DNA of 8,539 bases from Pseudolabrys sp. (GTDB lineage Bacteria > Pseudomonadota > Alphaproteobacteria > Rhizobiales > Xanthobacteraceae). Shown piece by piece: positions 1 through 6,639 of the stretch. The stretch lies in NCBI GenBank assembly GCA_019246455.1, contig JAFAQJ010000172.1, positions 1-8,539 on the forward strand, given 5' to 3'. Positions within the stretch are counted from its first letter, which is position 1. Each line of letters begins with the position of its first letter. The notes under the pieces are model-generated. The model saw nothing but the letters and a program-made list of their open reading frames with translations, made no database searches and was not told the DNA's origin. A program made the translations under genes and the position numbers.

Positions 1-321
1 CTCCTGTCGAACTCGATAAAGTTCACGAACGCCGGCGGCCAGATCATCGTCTCGACCGCGCTATCGGACCGCAATGAGGTCGTGTTGCGGGTGCGCGATA
101 CCGGTGCCGGCATGAGTGCCCACGAGATCGAGGCGGCGCTCGAGCCGTTCCGTCAACTCGCAACCGCGACGCGTTGGGGCGCCAATGGAACCGGATTAGG
201 CCTCCCGATCACCAAGGCGCTGGCCGAAGCCAATCACGCGAAATTCACGATCAGGAGCGCGCACCATGACGGCACGCTCGTCGAGATCGCATTCCCAGCG
301 CCCCGGGTTCTGGCCCGATAA
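1..321 (+). CDS. Sensor histidine kinase, C-terminal ATPase domain (5'-truncated)
   Basis: This is the last 106 codons of a two-component sensor kinase; the start, sensor region and phospho-accepting histidine lie upstream of the window. The visible part is the HATPase_c domain, which binds ATP to phosphorylate the kinase's own histidine. The N box is at visible residues 1-8 (LLSNSIKF, Asn4), the G1 box at 33-38 (DTGAGM), the F box around 48-53 (EPFRQL), and the G2 box at 63-69 (GTGLGLP). The reading frame is open from base 1 and ends at TAA (319-321). The run KALAEANHAKF after the G2 box recalls the PleC/DivJ/PdhS/CbrA group of alphaproteobacterial kinases; that placement is from memory. No receiver domain follows, so this is not a hybrid kinase at its C-terminus. 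Its partner regulator cannot be told from this window; the response regulators near 6000-7200 are far away and on the other strand. Confidence 0.92.
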   Translation, partial: LLSNSIKFTNAGGQIIVSTALSDRNEVVLRVRDTGAGMSAHEIEAALEPFRQLATATRWGANGTGLGLPITKALAEANHAKFTIRSAHHDGTLVEIAFPAPRVLAR

Positions 322-336
322 AAGTCGAACTGGCGT

Positions 337-357
337 GCCAGCCGAAATCGGCTAGGC
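337..357 (+). repeat. Inverted repeat (hairpin) just upstream of the DUF1194 gene
   Basis: Bases 340-345 (AGCCGA) pair with 348-353 (TCGGCT). After a one-base bulge (A354), 337-339 (GCC) pair with 355-357 (GGC). In practice this gives a stem of about 8 pairs with a small loop. It lies 15 bases after the kinase stop codon and ends 7 bases before the ATG at 365. No T-run follows, so it is not a classical intrinsic terminator. Its right arm covers the weak purine stretch (TAGG, 353-356) that is the only ribosome-binding candidate for the next gene. A second small inverted repeat (TGGC-GT-GCCA, 331-340) abuts it. Function is unknown. Confidence 0.4.
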
Positions 358-364
358 TTGGCGC

Positions 365-1105
365 ATGGCGCGTTGGGCTCGAACTTTTGTTGTAGTCACA
401 GCGATGCTGCTCGTCGCGCCGGTCGCGCGCGCAGCTGAAGCGGTCGACCTTCTGCTCGTCCTCGCCTCAGACGTTTCACGCAGCGTCGATGCCGCCAAAT
501 TCCAGCTGCAACGCGAAGGATATGCTGCAGCGATTTCGGACCCGCGCGTCCTCAATGCCATCAAATCCCGTCCGAATAGCCGCATCGCAATTTGCTTTGT
601 CGAGTGGTCGGGCGTGTCGTCGCAAAAAGTCGTGATCGACTGGACGCTGATCGATGGACCGCAAACTGCGCAAGCATTCGGCGACCGCTTGATCGAATCG
701 CCTCGCTCGTTTGCCGACCGCACGTCGATCAGCGGCGGCATCGAATTTTCGGTGGCACAATTCGCGCATGCGCCTTTCACCTCGAAGCGCCGCACCATCG
801 ACGTATCGGGCGACGGCACCAATAATGCGGGCCGGGACGTGACCACGGCGCGCGACGAGGCCGTGGCGCTCGGTATCACCATCAATGGCCTGGTGATCCT
901 CAGCGACAACCCGCTGCCTTGGAATCCTGAGCACACCAATCCACCGGGCGGCCTCGCCAATTACTACCGCAACAATGTGATGGGCGGTCCGAACGCTTTC
1001 GTCATGGAGGCCAAAAATTTCAACTCGTTCGGGCAGGCGATCATCGCCAAGCTGATCGCCGAAGTCGCAAGTAACCCCATGCCGATCCGGACTGCGCAAC
1101 AATAA
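365..1105 (+). CDS. DUF1194 family secreted protein, von Willebrand factor A-like
   Basis: The 246-residue product resembles the DUF1194 family, whose function is not established. Residues 1-23 look like a Sec signal peptide: Arg at 3 and 6, a hydrophobic core at 8-18 and an ARA cleavage site at 21-23, so the mature protein should be periplasmic or secreted. A von Willebrand A-like fold is suggested by a metal-site motif DVSRS at 36-40 (DxSxS), a plausible second site at Thr119 (DRTS), and SGDG at 147-150 after a hydrophobic strand. Such domains usually bind a divalent metal and mediate protein contacts. The ATG at 365 is chosen because it begins directly at the signal peptide; its ribosome-binding site is weak and lies in a hairpin arm. 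The gene is 43 bases after the kinase gene on the same strand, but nothing ties their roles together. The family call is from recognition of the sequence pattern; the role is unknown. Confidence 0.82.
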   Translation: MARWARTFVVVTAMLLVAPVARAAEAVDLLLVLASDVSRSVDAAKFQLQREGYAAAISDPRVLNAIKSRPNSRIAICFVEWSGVSSQKVVIDWTLIDGPQTAQAFGDRLIESPRSFADRTSISGGIEFSVAQFAHAPFTSKRRTIDVSGDGTNNAGRDVTTARDEAVALGITINGLVILSDNPLPWNPEHTNPPGGLANYYRNNVMGGPNAFVMEAKNFNSFGQAIIAKLIAEVASNPMPIRTAQQ

Positions 1106-1159
1106 GGCGGCGGTCTTAACCAACGCGCGGCCACGAAAGCGACACAGAGGATCGTCAGG

Positions 1160-1187
1160 TTGGCCACTGTGTCGACGGTGATATAGT
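1160..1187 (+). promoter_or_regulatory. Possible sigma-70-type promoter for the AsmA gene
   Basis: A -35-like TTGGCC (1160-1165) is followed after 16 bases by a -10-like TATAGT (1182-1187), which matches five of six positions of TATAAT. Transcription would start near 1194, giving a short leader of about 27 bases before the TTG start at 1221. The spacer of 115 bases and the end of the DUF1194 gene at 1105 make a promoter here plausible. Only the hexamers are seen; the call is tentative. Confidence 0.3.
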
Positions 1188-1220
1188 TCGCCGAGACGGG
1201 GAAATACTGGACAATCGCCT

Positions 1221-3134
1221 TTGACCGCGGCCACTGCCTTCAGACGGCTGGGAATAGCGTTTGCCGCGATCGTGGCGGTCGCGGGCGTTACGGCGCTCGT
1301 GGTGAAGCTGTTCGTGTCCCCCGACGCCTTCCGCGACCGTGTCCGCGACGAGATATCGGCGGTAACTGGCCTGCAGCCGGTGCTGCGCGGCGATTCCAGT
1401 GTTTCGCTATTTCCAACCGGCAGCGTGACGTTCTCGGATGTGGTTCTGGGCGACGATAAAGAGCCGGCGCTATCGGCCGAACGGTTGACGGCGCGGCTGC
1501 GTTTCTTCCCGTTATTGTTTGGCCGAATCGAACTGGCCGACGTATCGCTTGAGCGCCCGACGATCGCAGTGACGGTCGGCGCCAACGGGCAGTCAAATTG
1601 GTCCGTTCTAATCGACACGCTGACGCGGACGCAAAAGGCCGGCTCACACGCGGCAGCATTCTCGGAAATCCGCATCGACGATGGTCGGATCGTCTGGCGC
1701 GACGCGGCCCGGGGTGTCGCCGAGACTTTCGAAAATGTCGAGCTATCGCTCGCGTGGCCATCGATCTCGAATAGCTTCGGCGCCACCGGTCGCCTGAGCT
1801 GGCACGGCGAGCCGGTCGACGCGAGTGCCACAGTCAGCGATTTCGGGGCCGCGCTCGCTGGCGCCAAAAGCGGACTCAAGCTGCGTGTTGCCGGCGCACC
1901 CATCAAGGCGGCGTTCGACGGCTCGTTCAGCACTACACCGACATTGAAAGTCGAGGGAACACTGGCTGCAGATGCTACCTCACTGCGACGGGCGATGCGT
2001 TGGGCTGGCCAGCGGTCGCTGCCGGGCGGCGGCTTCGGCCGATTCGCGCTCAAAGCCCAAACCAATATCGTTGGTGGGACGATCGCGCTGTCGGGTGTCA
2101 ACGTCGAGCTCGACGGCAACAGCGCAGAAGGCGTTTTGACCTTCGCAGCCGACGGCCGACAGACCTTGCAGGGCACGCTCGCAGCCGACGCGCTTGATCT
2201 GACCCCTTACGTGTCGACGATCCGCGTTCTGGCCAGCAATCAGCGCGAGTGGAACGATGCACGCTTGACGCTCGACGGCTTGAGCGGCTTCGACGTTGAT
2301 CTGCGATTGTCCGCGGCGCGCATCACAGTCGCGACGGCGCGGCTTGGCCGCACAGCGATCGCGGCCAATCTGCGCGGCGGACACCTCAATGTAACCGTCG
2401 GGGAATCCCAGGCGTTCGGCGGCATTCTCAAAGGCTCGGTCACGCTCGCAAATTTCGAGACGGGGGTCGAAGCGAAATCACAGATGCAGTTCAACAACGT
2501 CAATCTCGACGAGTGCCTCGAACAGCTGATCGGCACGCGGCGGATCGAGGGCAAGGGCAATATTGCGTTCGCGCTGGAAGGTTCAGGCGATAGCGTGCTG
2601 GCCCTAACACGGACGATATCAGGTTCCGCGACCGTGACATCCGCGAAAGGCATGTTGGCCGGATTCGACATCGAGCAGTTGTTGCGCCGCCTCGAGCGTC
2701 GGCCGCTTTCGGCTGCCGGCGATTTCCGCAATGGCCGCACGCCGTATGACCGCTTCACCGTAACGCTGAAGGTTTTACAGGGCACGGTGTCAATCGATGA
2801 CGTCACAGTGGAAGGACCATCGATCAAACTGGCAATGGCTGGCACCGCCGCGCTGCCGTCGCGCGAACTCGACCTCAAGGGCACAGCAAGCCTGATCGCC
2901 CCAGCGAACGCCGGTGGCGGTTTCGACCTGCCGTTCTTTGTGACGGGAACCTGGGATAGCCCGCTGATGTTGCCCGACCCGCAAGCGCTGATTAGGCGGT
3001 CCGGTGCCGCCGCGCCATTGCTCGATGCGGTGCGCGATCGTGGCGCTCGCGACGCTCTCCGTTCGGCGGTTGAACGACTGACAGGCGGCGCGCCCCAGCC
3101 GGTCACCCAGGAAGAACCCAAACCAGCTCAATAA
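1221..3134 (+). CDS. AsmA family envelope protein
   Basis: The 637-residue product is close to the length of E. coli AsmA (about 617) and looks full length. One N-terminal membrane segment (about residues 10-30) would anchor it in the inner membrane, with the rest in the periplasm. The long beta-rich body and the conserved C-terminal AsmA core are visible: a 'GKGNIAFALEGSGDS' block, an 'SATVTSAKGMLAGFDIEQLL' block, and FDLPFFVTGTWDSP at 568-581, followed by a Pro-rich, charged tail. AsmA-like proteins are thought to be bridge-like proteins for lipid movement or outer-membrane assembly; a specific substrate cannot be read here. The start is TTG at 1221: an in-frame stop (TGA at 1179-1181) lies just upstream, no ATG or GTG occurs between, and the TTG directly precedes the membrane anchor. 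The ribosome-binding site is weak. The gene ends 3 bases from the stop of the convergent potI. Confidence 0.9.
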   Translation: MTAATAFRRLGIAFAAIVAVAGVTALVVKLFVSPDAFRDRVRDEISAVTGLQPVLRGDSSVSLFPTGSVTFSDVVLGDDKEPALSAERLTARLRFFPLLFGRIELADVSLERPTIAVTVGANGQSNWSVLIDTLTRTQKAGSHAAAFSEIRIDDGRIVWRDAARGVAETFENVELSLAWPSISNSFGATGRLSWHGEPVDASATVSDFGAALAGAKSGLKLRVAGAPIKAAFDGSFSTTPTLKVEGTLAADATSLRRAMRWAGQRSLPGGGFGRFALKAQTNIVGGTIALSGVNVELDGNSAEGVLTFAADGRQTLQGTLAADALDLTPYVSTIRVLASNQREWNDARLTLDGLSGFDVDLRLSAARITVATARLGRTAIAANLRGGHLNVTVGESQAFGGILKGSVTLANFETGVEAKSQMQFNNVNLDECLEQLIGTRRIEGKGNIAFALEGSGDSVLALTRTISGSATVTSAKGMLAGFDIEQLLRRLERRPLSAAGDFRNGRTPYDRFTVTLKVLQGTVSIDDVTVEGPSIKLAMAGTAALPSRELDLKGTASLIAPANAGGGFDLPFFVTGTWDSPLMLPDPQALIRRSGAAAPLLDAVRDRGARDALRSAVERLTGGAPQPVTQEEPKPAQ

Positions 3135-3137
3135 ACA

Positions 3138-3956
3138 TCAAACCTGCGCCGCGAGCGCGTCACGTTCGTGCTCATCTTCAAGCGAGGTGCGCTTGGCAGC
3201 GAGTGAGGCTGCCACCGTAGCCAACGCTACCACCGCAACGACAATTGTGCAGATCGCGTTGATCTCAGGCTTCACGCCGAGCCGTGCTTCGGAATAGATA
3301 CGCAGCGGAAGCGTGGTTGCACCAGGACCGGTGGTAAAGCTCGCGATCACTAGGTCGTCGAGCGACAACGAAAACGCCAGCATCCAACCCGCGACAATCG
3401 CCGGCGCGATCAACGGTAGCGTCACGGTGAGCAGCGTCTTCCACGGCGGACATCCGAGGTCCACCGCCGCTTCCTCCAGGCTACGGTCAACCGTCAGCAG
3501 ACGCGATTGAACGATGACGGTGACAAAACACATCGTCAACGTCGTGTGCGCGAGCGCGATCGTCCAGAAACCACGATCGATGCCGACCGCGACAAACAAC
3601 AACAGCAGCGACAGTCCAGTAATCACTTCCGGCATCACCAGCGGTGCGTAGACCATCCCGGAAAACAGCAACCGCCCGCGAAAGCGTTTGTTGCGCAGTG
3701 CCAGCGCTCCCAGCGTGCCCAAAATCGTCGCCGCGGTGGCAGAGATCAATCCGATGCGTAGGCTGACCCACGCGGCCTCGAGCAACGCTTGGTCGTGCAG
3801 CAATTCGCCGTACCATTGCAGCGACCAGCCACCCCACACCGTGACAAGGTGCGATGCGTTGAACGAATAGAGCATGAGGATCGTGATCGGGAGATAAAGG
3901 AATGCGAGCCCGAGCGCGACCGCCACCACATTGAATGTTGAAAGACCGCGTTTCAT
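3138..3956 (-). CDS. potI: Polyamine-type ABC transporter permease (PotI/PotC-like)
   Basis: This 272-residue inner-membrane permease is the second of a heterodimeric pair and is close in length to E. coli PotI (281). It has about six membrane segments, beginning at roughly residues 8-30. The cytoplasmic EAA loop that docks on the ATPase is clear at 162-168 (EAAVDLG), followed by the usual 'VTLPLIAPAIVAG' stretch. The conserved 'SLDDLVIASFTTGP' segment near the C-terminal third is typical of PotI/PotC proteins. Its ATG (3956-3954) overlaps the stop of potH by one base (TGATG), which implies translational coupling. A GGAAA-like ribosome-binding stretch lies just upstream. The gene ends with TGA at 3140-3138, tail to tail with the AsmA gene. 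Polyamine specificity (putrescine or spermidine) is inferred from family resemblance; permeases of this family also occur in importers of other substrates. Confidence 0.88.
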   Translation of the reverse strand: MKRGLSTFNVVAVALGLAFLYLPITILMLYSFNASHLVTVWGGWSLQWYGELLHDQALLEAAWVSLRIGLISATAATILGTLGALALRNKRFRGRLLFSGMVYAPLVMPEVITGLSLLLLFVAVGIDRGFWTIALAHTTLTMCFVTVIVQSRLLTVDRSLEEAAVDLGCPPWKTLLTVTLPLIAPAIVAGWMLAFSLSLDDLVIASFTTGPGATTLPLRIYSEARLGVKPEINAICTIVVAVVALATVAASLAAKRTSLEDEHERDALAAQV

Positions 3957-4861
3957 CAGCGGTTTTCCGTCAATGCGCGTTGTTGCAGGCGCTCATAGAA
4001 AAGGATCGGAGCAAGCAACAGCGTCAATAGGACGACGGCAATGGCCGATGCCGCGGGCCAGTCTTTGTTGCTGAAGAACTCGGTCCACAGAGTTTGGCCG
4101 ATCATCAGAGTCTCGGACCCGCCCAAGAGATCGGGCGCCACAAATTCGCCGACGATCGGTATGAAGCAGAGGAGAAAACCCGCGGCGATCCCTGGGAACG
4201 ACAGCGGAAACGTCACAAGCCAGAATGACTTCCAGCGCGGACAGCCGAGGTCAGCCGCGGCCTCCAGCAGCGTGTAATCAATCTTCTCAAGCGCCGCATA
4301 AAGCGGCAACACCATGAATGGCAGGTACGAGTAGACGATGCCGATGTAGATCGCGGTGTCGCTGGCGAGCCAGGCCACTGGCTCGTCGATGATACCGAGC
4401 GCCATTAGCACCTGATTGAGCAATCCGTCGCGCTGGAGGATGTTGATCCAGGCATAGATGCGGATCAGGAACGAAGTCCAGAACGGCAGGATGATCAGCA
4501 TCACGAGCAACGGCTGCCAAGCGCGACGCGCACGCGACATGCCGTAGGCTACCGGATAGCCGATCACGAGCATGATCGCGGTCGAAACGGCCGCGATCTG
4601 CAGACTTTTGAGATACGAGAAAATGTAAATCGTATCCGAGCCGAGCAGCCGGTAATTGTCTGCCGACAGCCCGCCGAGAAAATCCACGGCGCCGGACAAT
4701 CCCGCGCTCACATCGAATACCGGCAGGTAAGGCGGCTGCGCCAGCGCTGTCTGCGACAGGCTGATCTTGAACACGATTAGGAATGGAACGAGAAACAATG
4801 CGACGAGCCACAGGTAGGGTGCGAGGATCAGCAGCCGGGTGGTCCAGGATCGATCGGACAT
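3956..4861 (-). CDS. potH: Polyamine-type ABC transporter permease (PotH/PotB-like)
   Basis: This 301-residue inner-membrane permease partners the downstream permease to form the transport channel; E. coli PotH is about 317 residues. The first membrane segment is at about 10-31, followed by a long periplasmic stretch (about 34-85) and five more segments. The EAA loop is at 200-206 (EAAADLG) with 'VTFPLSFPGIAAGF' after it. 'ILPFWTSFLIRIYAWINIL' around 124-142 and 'IPIVGEFVAPDLLGG' near the C-terminus are hallmarks of PotH/PotB. The ATG at 4861 follows the potG stop by 3 bases, and a good ribosome-binding site (GAGGCGG, 4874-4868 on the minus strand) sits inside the end of potG. Transcription and translation are therefore almost certainly linked to potG and potI. 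Substrate assignment to polyamines rests on family resemblance only. Confidence 0.89.
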   Translation of the reverse strand: MSDRSWTTRLLILAPYLWLVALFLVPFLIVFKISLSQTALAQPPYLPVFDVSAGLSGAVDFLGGLSADNYRLLGSDTIYIFSYLKSLQIAAVSTAIMLVIGYPVAYGMSRARRAWQPLLVMLIILPFWTSFLIRIYAWINILQRDGLLNQVLMALGIIDEPVAWLASDTAIYIGIVYSYLPFMVLPLYAALEKIDYTLLEAAADLGCPRWKSFWLVTFPLSFPGIAAGFLLCFIPIVGEFVAPDLLGGSETLMIGQTLWTEFFSNKDWPAASAIAVVLLTLLLAPILFYERLQQRALTENR

Positions 4862-4864
4862 CGT

Positions 4865-5935
4865 TTACCGCCTCAATACGACGGCCGCGTCCGGCGTCCA
4901 TGACGCCCAGACCTTATCGCCGGCAGAAAAACGCGCTGCCTGGCCACCGTTCGAAGCGCTGACGATGAGCCGGGATCCGCTCGCAAGGCGCACATGATAA
5001 ATCGAAGTGTCGCCGAGGAAGGCGACGTCATGGACGGTGCCTACGATGGAATTATTTCTTGCGGAAGGACGTTTCGTGGCAAGGCTCAGGCGTTCCGGCC
5101 TCAGCGCGAGCCACACTCGTTCGCCTGCCATCGCGCCAGCAGCATTATCGATTCGAAACTGACCATGCGCGGTGTCGATGATCTTGCGTGACTTCTCGAG
5201 CCCGCCTTCAATGAGATTGACGTCGCCGATGAATCCCGCGACCCAACGGCTTTCCGGCCGCTCATAGACGTCTGCCGGCGCGCCGATCTGAATCAGCTTG
5301 CCGTGATTCATCACGCCGATGCGTGAAGCCATGATCATCGCCTCGTCCTGGTCGTGCGTGACGATGACAAAGCTGGTGCCGAGCTTGCGCTGCAATTCGG
5401 CCAACTCGAACTGCGTTTGTCCCCGCAACTTCTTGTCGAGCGCCGCGAGCGGCTCGTCGAGCAGCAGAACGCGCGGCCGTTTCACGAGCGATCGCGCCAA
5501 GGCGACGCGTTGCCGCTGGCCACCGGACAATTGATCAGGTTTGCGACGGCCGAGGCCTTCCAGATGCAACAAAACCAACATCGCAGCGACGCGAGTGGCA
5601 ATTTCATCTTTGCTCTGTTTCTCTTGCCGCAAGCCGAAGGCGATGTTGCTCTCGACGCTGAGATGCGGGAACAACGCGTAGCTCTGAAACATCATGTTGA
5701 CGGGCCGCTGATGCGGCGGCGTCGCGGCGATGTCCTCGCCGTCAAGCAGGATGCGGCCTTCGTCTGGCGTCTCGAACCCGGCGAGCATGCGCAGCAGTGT
5801 GGTCTTGCCGCAGCCGGAGGGACCGAGCAGAGCAAAAAATTCGTTCGGCGCGATGTCGAGCGTTAGCCGGTCGACCGCCGTAACGCCGCCGAAGCGCTTG
5901 GAGACGCCCTCAAACCGCACCAGCGGCCGCCGCAT
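4865..5935 (-). CDS. potG: Polyamine-type ABC transporter ATP-binding protein (PotG/PotA-like)
   Basis: This 356-residue ATPase powers the importer from the cytoplasmic face. All nucleotide-binding motifs are intact: Walker A GPSGCGKTT at 38-46, Q-loop Gln84, signature LSGGQ at 136-140, Walker B VLLLDE at 156-161, D-loop ALD at 165-167 and switch His194. The region after about 240 forms the C-terminal TOBE-type regulatory domain seen in PotA/PotG ('LALRPERLSL', then 'DVAFLGDTSIYHV'). It is slightly shorter than E. coli PotG (about 377). The ATG at 5935 is preceded by a G-rich but imperfect ribosome-binding stretch, and no in-frame alternative start is near. It heads the potGHI operon. The gene upstream is a response regulator, not the substrate-binding protein (potF) expected in many potFGHI operons. 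The ATPase family is certain; the substrate is inferred. Confidence 0.92.
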   Translation of the reverse strand: MRRPLVRFEGVSKRFGGVTAVDRLTLDIAPNEFFALLGPSGCGKTTLLRMLAGFETPDEGRILLDGEDIAATPPHQRPVNMMFQSYALFPHLSVESNIAFGLRQEKQSKDEIATRVAAMLVLLHLEGLGRRKPDQLSGGQRQRVALARSLVKRPRVLLLDEPLAALDKKLRGQTQFELAELQRKLGTSFVIVTHDQDEAMIMASRIGVMNHGKLIQIGAPADVYERPESRWVAGFIGDVNLIEGGLEKSRKIIDTAHGQFRIDNAAGAMAGERVWLALRPERLSLATKRPSARNNSIVGTVHDVAFLGDTSIYHVRLASGSRLIVSASNGGQAARFSAGDKVWASWTPDAAVVLRR

Positions 5936-5961
5936 GAACCCCGTCCACCGTTTCCATCCGC

Positions 5962-5990
5962 ACGCTAGCGAGGCGTGGGACAGGGCTCAA
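5962..5990 (-). promoter_or_regulatory. Possible promoter for the potGHI operon
   Basis: On the minus strand, TTGAGC (5990-5985) is followed after 17 bases by TAGCGT (5967-5962), 26 bases before the ATG of potG. The -35 matches four of six consensus positions and the -10 only three. The gap between the response regulator and potG (5936-6019, 84 bases) has room for an independent promoter, and this is the best pair seen in it. Read-through from the upstream gene is equally possible. Confidence 0.2.
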
Positions 5991-6019
5991 CGGTCATCAG
6001 CGAAATGTGGACGATCAGG

Positions 6020-6538
6020 TCAGACCGGCAACTCCGGCAGATCGCCGCGATCCTCCGCCGCGGTCGCGTCAATTACCAGCTTACGGGGTTCCGGGCCGTA
6101 GTAATCGCCCATCTGCACGCTGGCACGCGGCTTGGCCAGGATCGAAACGAGGCGGTCGAGCAGGCCCTTGGCCGACACTGGCTTGCAGAGAAATTCATTG
6201 ACTCCGATCTTTACGGCCTCGACCACGCGCCAGCGTTCGCCATGCGCGGTCAGCATGATGATCGGAATGTCGGGGAGCGGGAACACGCCGGGCGAGCGCA
6301 CGATGCGCACAAACTCTGGACCATTGAGTAGCGGCATTTCCCAATCAAGAATAACTACATCAGGCGAGAATTGACGGATCGCGTCGAGCCCGGCGATGCC
6401 GTCTGACGCCTCGAAGATCTTCTTGACGCCGATATTGTTGAGCAGGCTGCGTACCATCTTGCGCATGAAGGCGTTGTCGTCGACGACCAGCACGCTGAGC
6501 TGCTGGATCTGGAATTCCACGTATTTGGCGACGATCAC
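6020..6538 (-). CDS. Single-domain response regulator (first of two tandem paralogs by coordinate)
   Basis: The 172-residue cytoplasmic protein is a receiver domain (about 14-136) plus a 36-residue tail, with no DNA-binding or enzymatic output domain. The phosphorylation site is complete: acidic pair Asp20-Asp21, phospho-acceptor Asp65 (in VILDWEMP), Thr97 and Lys119 (KP at 119-120). It should accept phosphate from a histidine kinase or phosphotransfer protein. The tail carries YYGPEPRK at 146-153, shared with the neighbouring paralog. The start is GTG at 6538: an AAAAGG ribosome-binding site lies 7 bases upstream, whereas later in-frame GTGs (Val7, Val16) are less well placed. It lies 101 bases downstream of its paralog and 84 bases upstream of potG, all on one strand. 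The output is unknown; protein-protein action, as with CheY or phosphorelay intermediates, is possible. Confidence 0.92.
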   Translation of the reverse strand: MIVAKYVEFQIQQLSVLVVDDNAFMRKMVRSLLNNIGVKKIFEASDGIAGLDAIRQFSPDVVILDWEMPLLNGPEFVRIVRSPGVFPLPDIPIIMLTAHGERWRVVEAVKIGVNEFLCKPVSAKGLLDRLVSILAKPRASVQMGDYYGPEPRKLVIDATAAEDRGDLPELPV

Positions 6539-6545
6539 GCGCGCA

Positions 6546-6551
6546 CCTTTT
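6546..6551 (-). promoter_or_regulatory. Ribosome-binding site that decides the GTG start of the response regulator
   Basis: Minus-strand AAAAGG (6551-6546) lies 7 bases before GTG 6538. It supports that non-ATG start over the in-frame GTG codons 18 and 45 bases further in. Confidence 0.5.
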
Positions 6552-6639
6552 CACTGCCGCGGCTGCCTGAAATAGCAGCACGGATTGCGTTACGGACCGG
6601 TAAAACTCGAGAAAAACAGCGACCCCACCGGCCTTGGCG

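Noticed and set aside
476..2176. Very long open frame (566 codons) on the minus strand
   Set aside because: It lies antisense to the DUF1194 and AsmA genes, which both have clear family features. Its translation is low-complexity (Ser, Arg, Ala, Pro rich), as expected from an antisense frame in high-GC DNA.
6539..6639. Terminator or promoter between the two response regulators
   Set aside because: A T-run is present on the minus strand near 6612-6617, but no stable stem precedes it, and no convincing -35/-10 pair was found.
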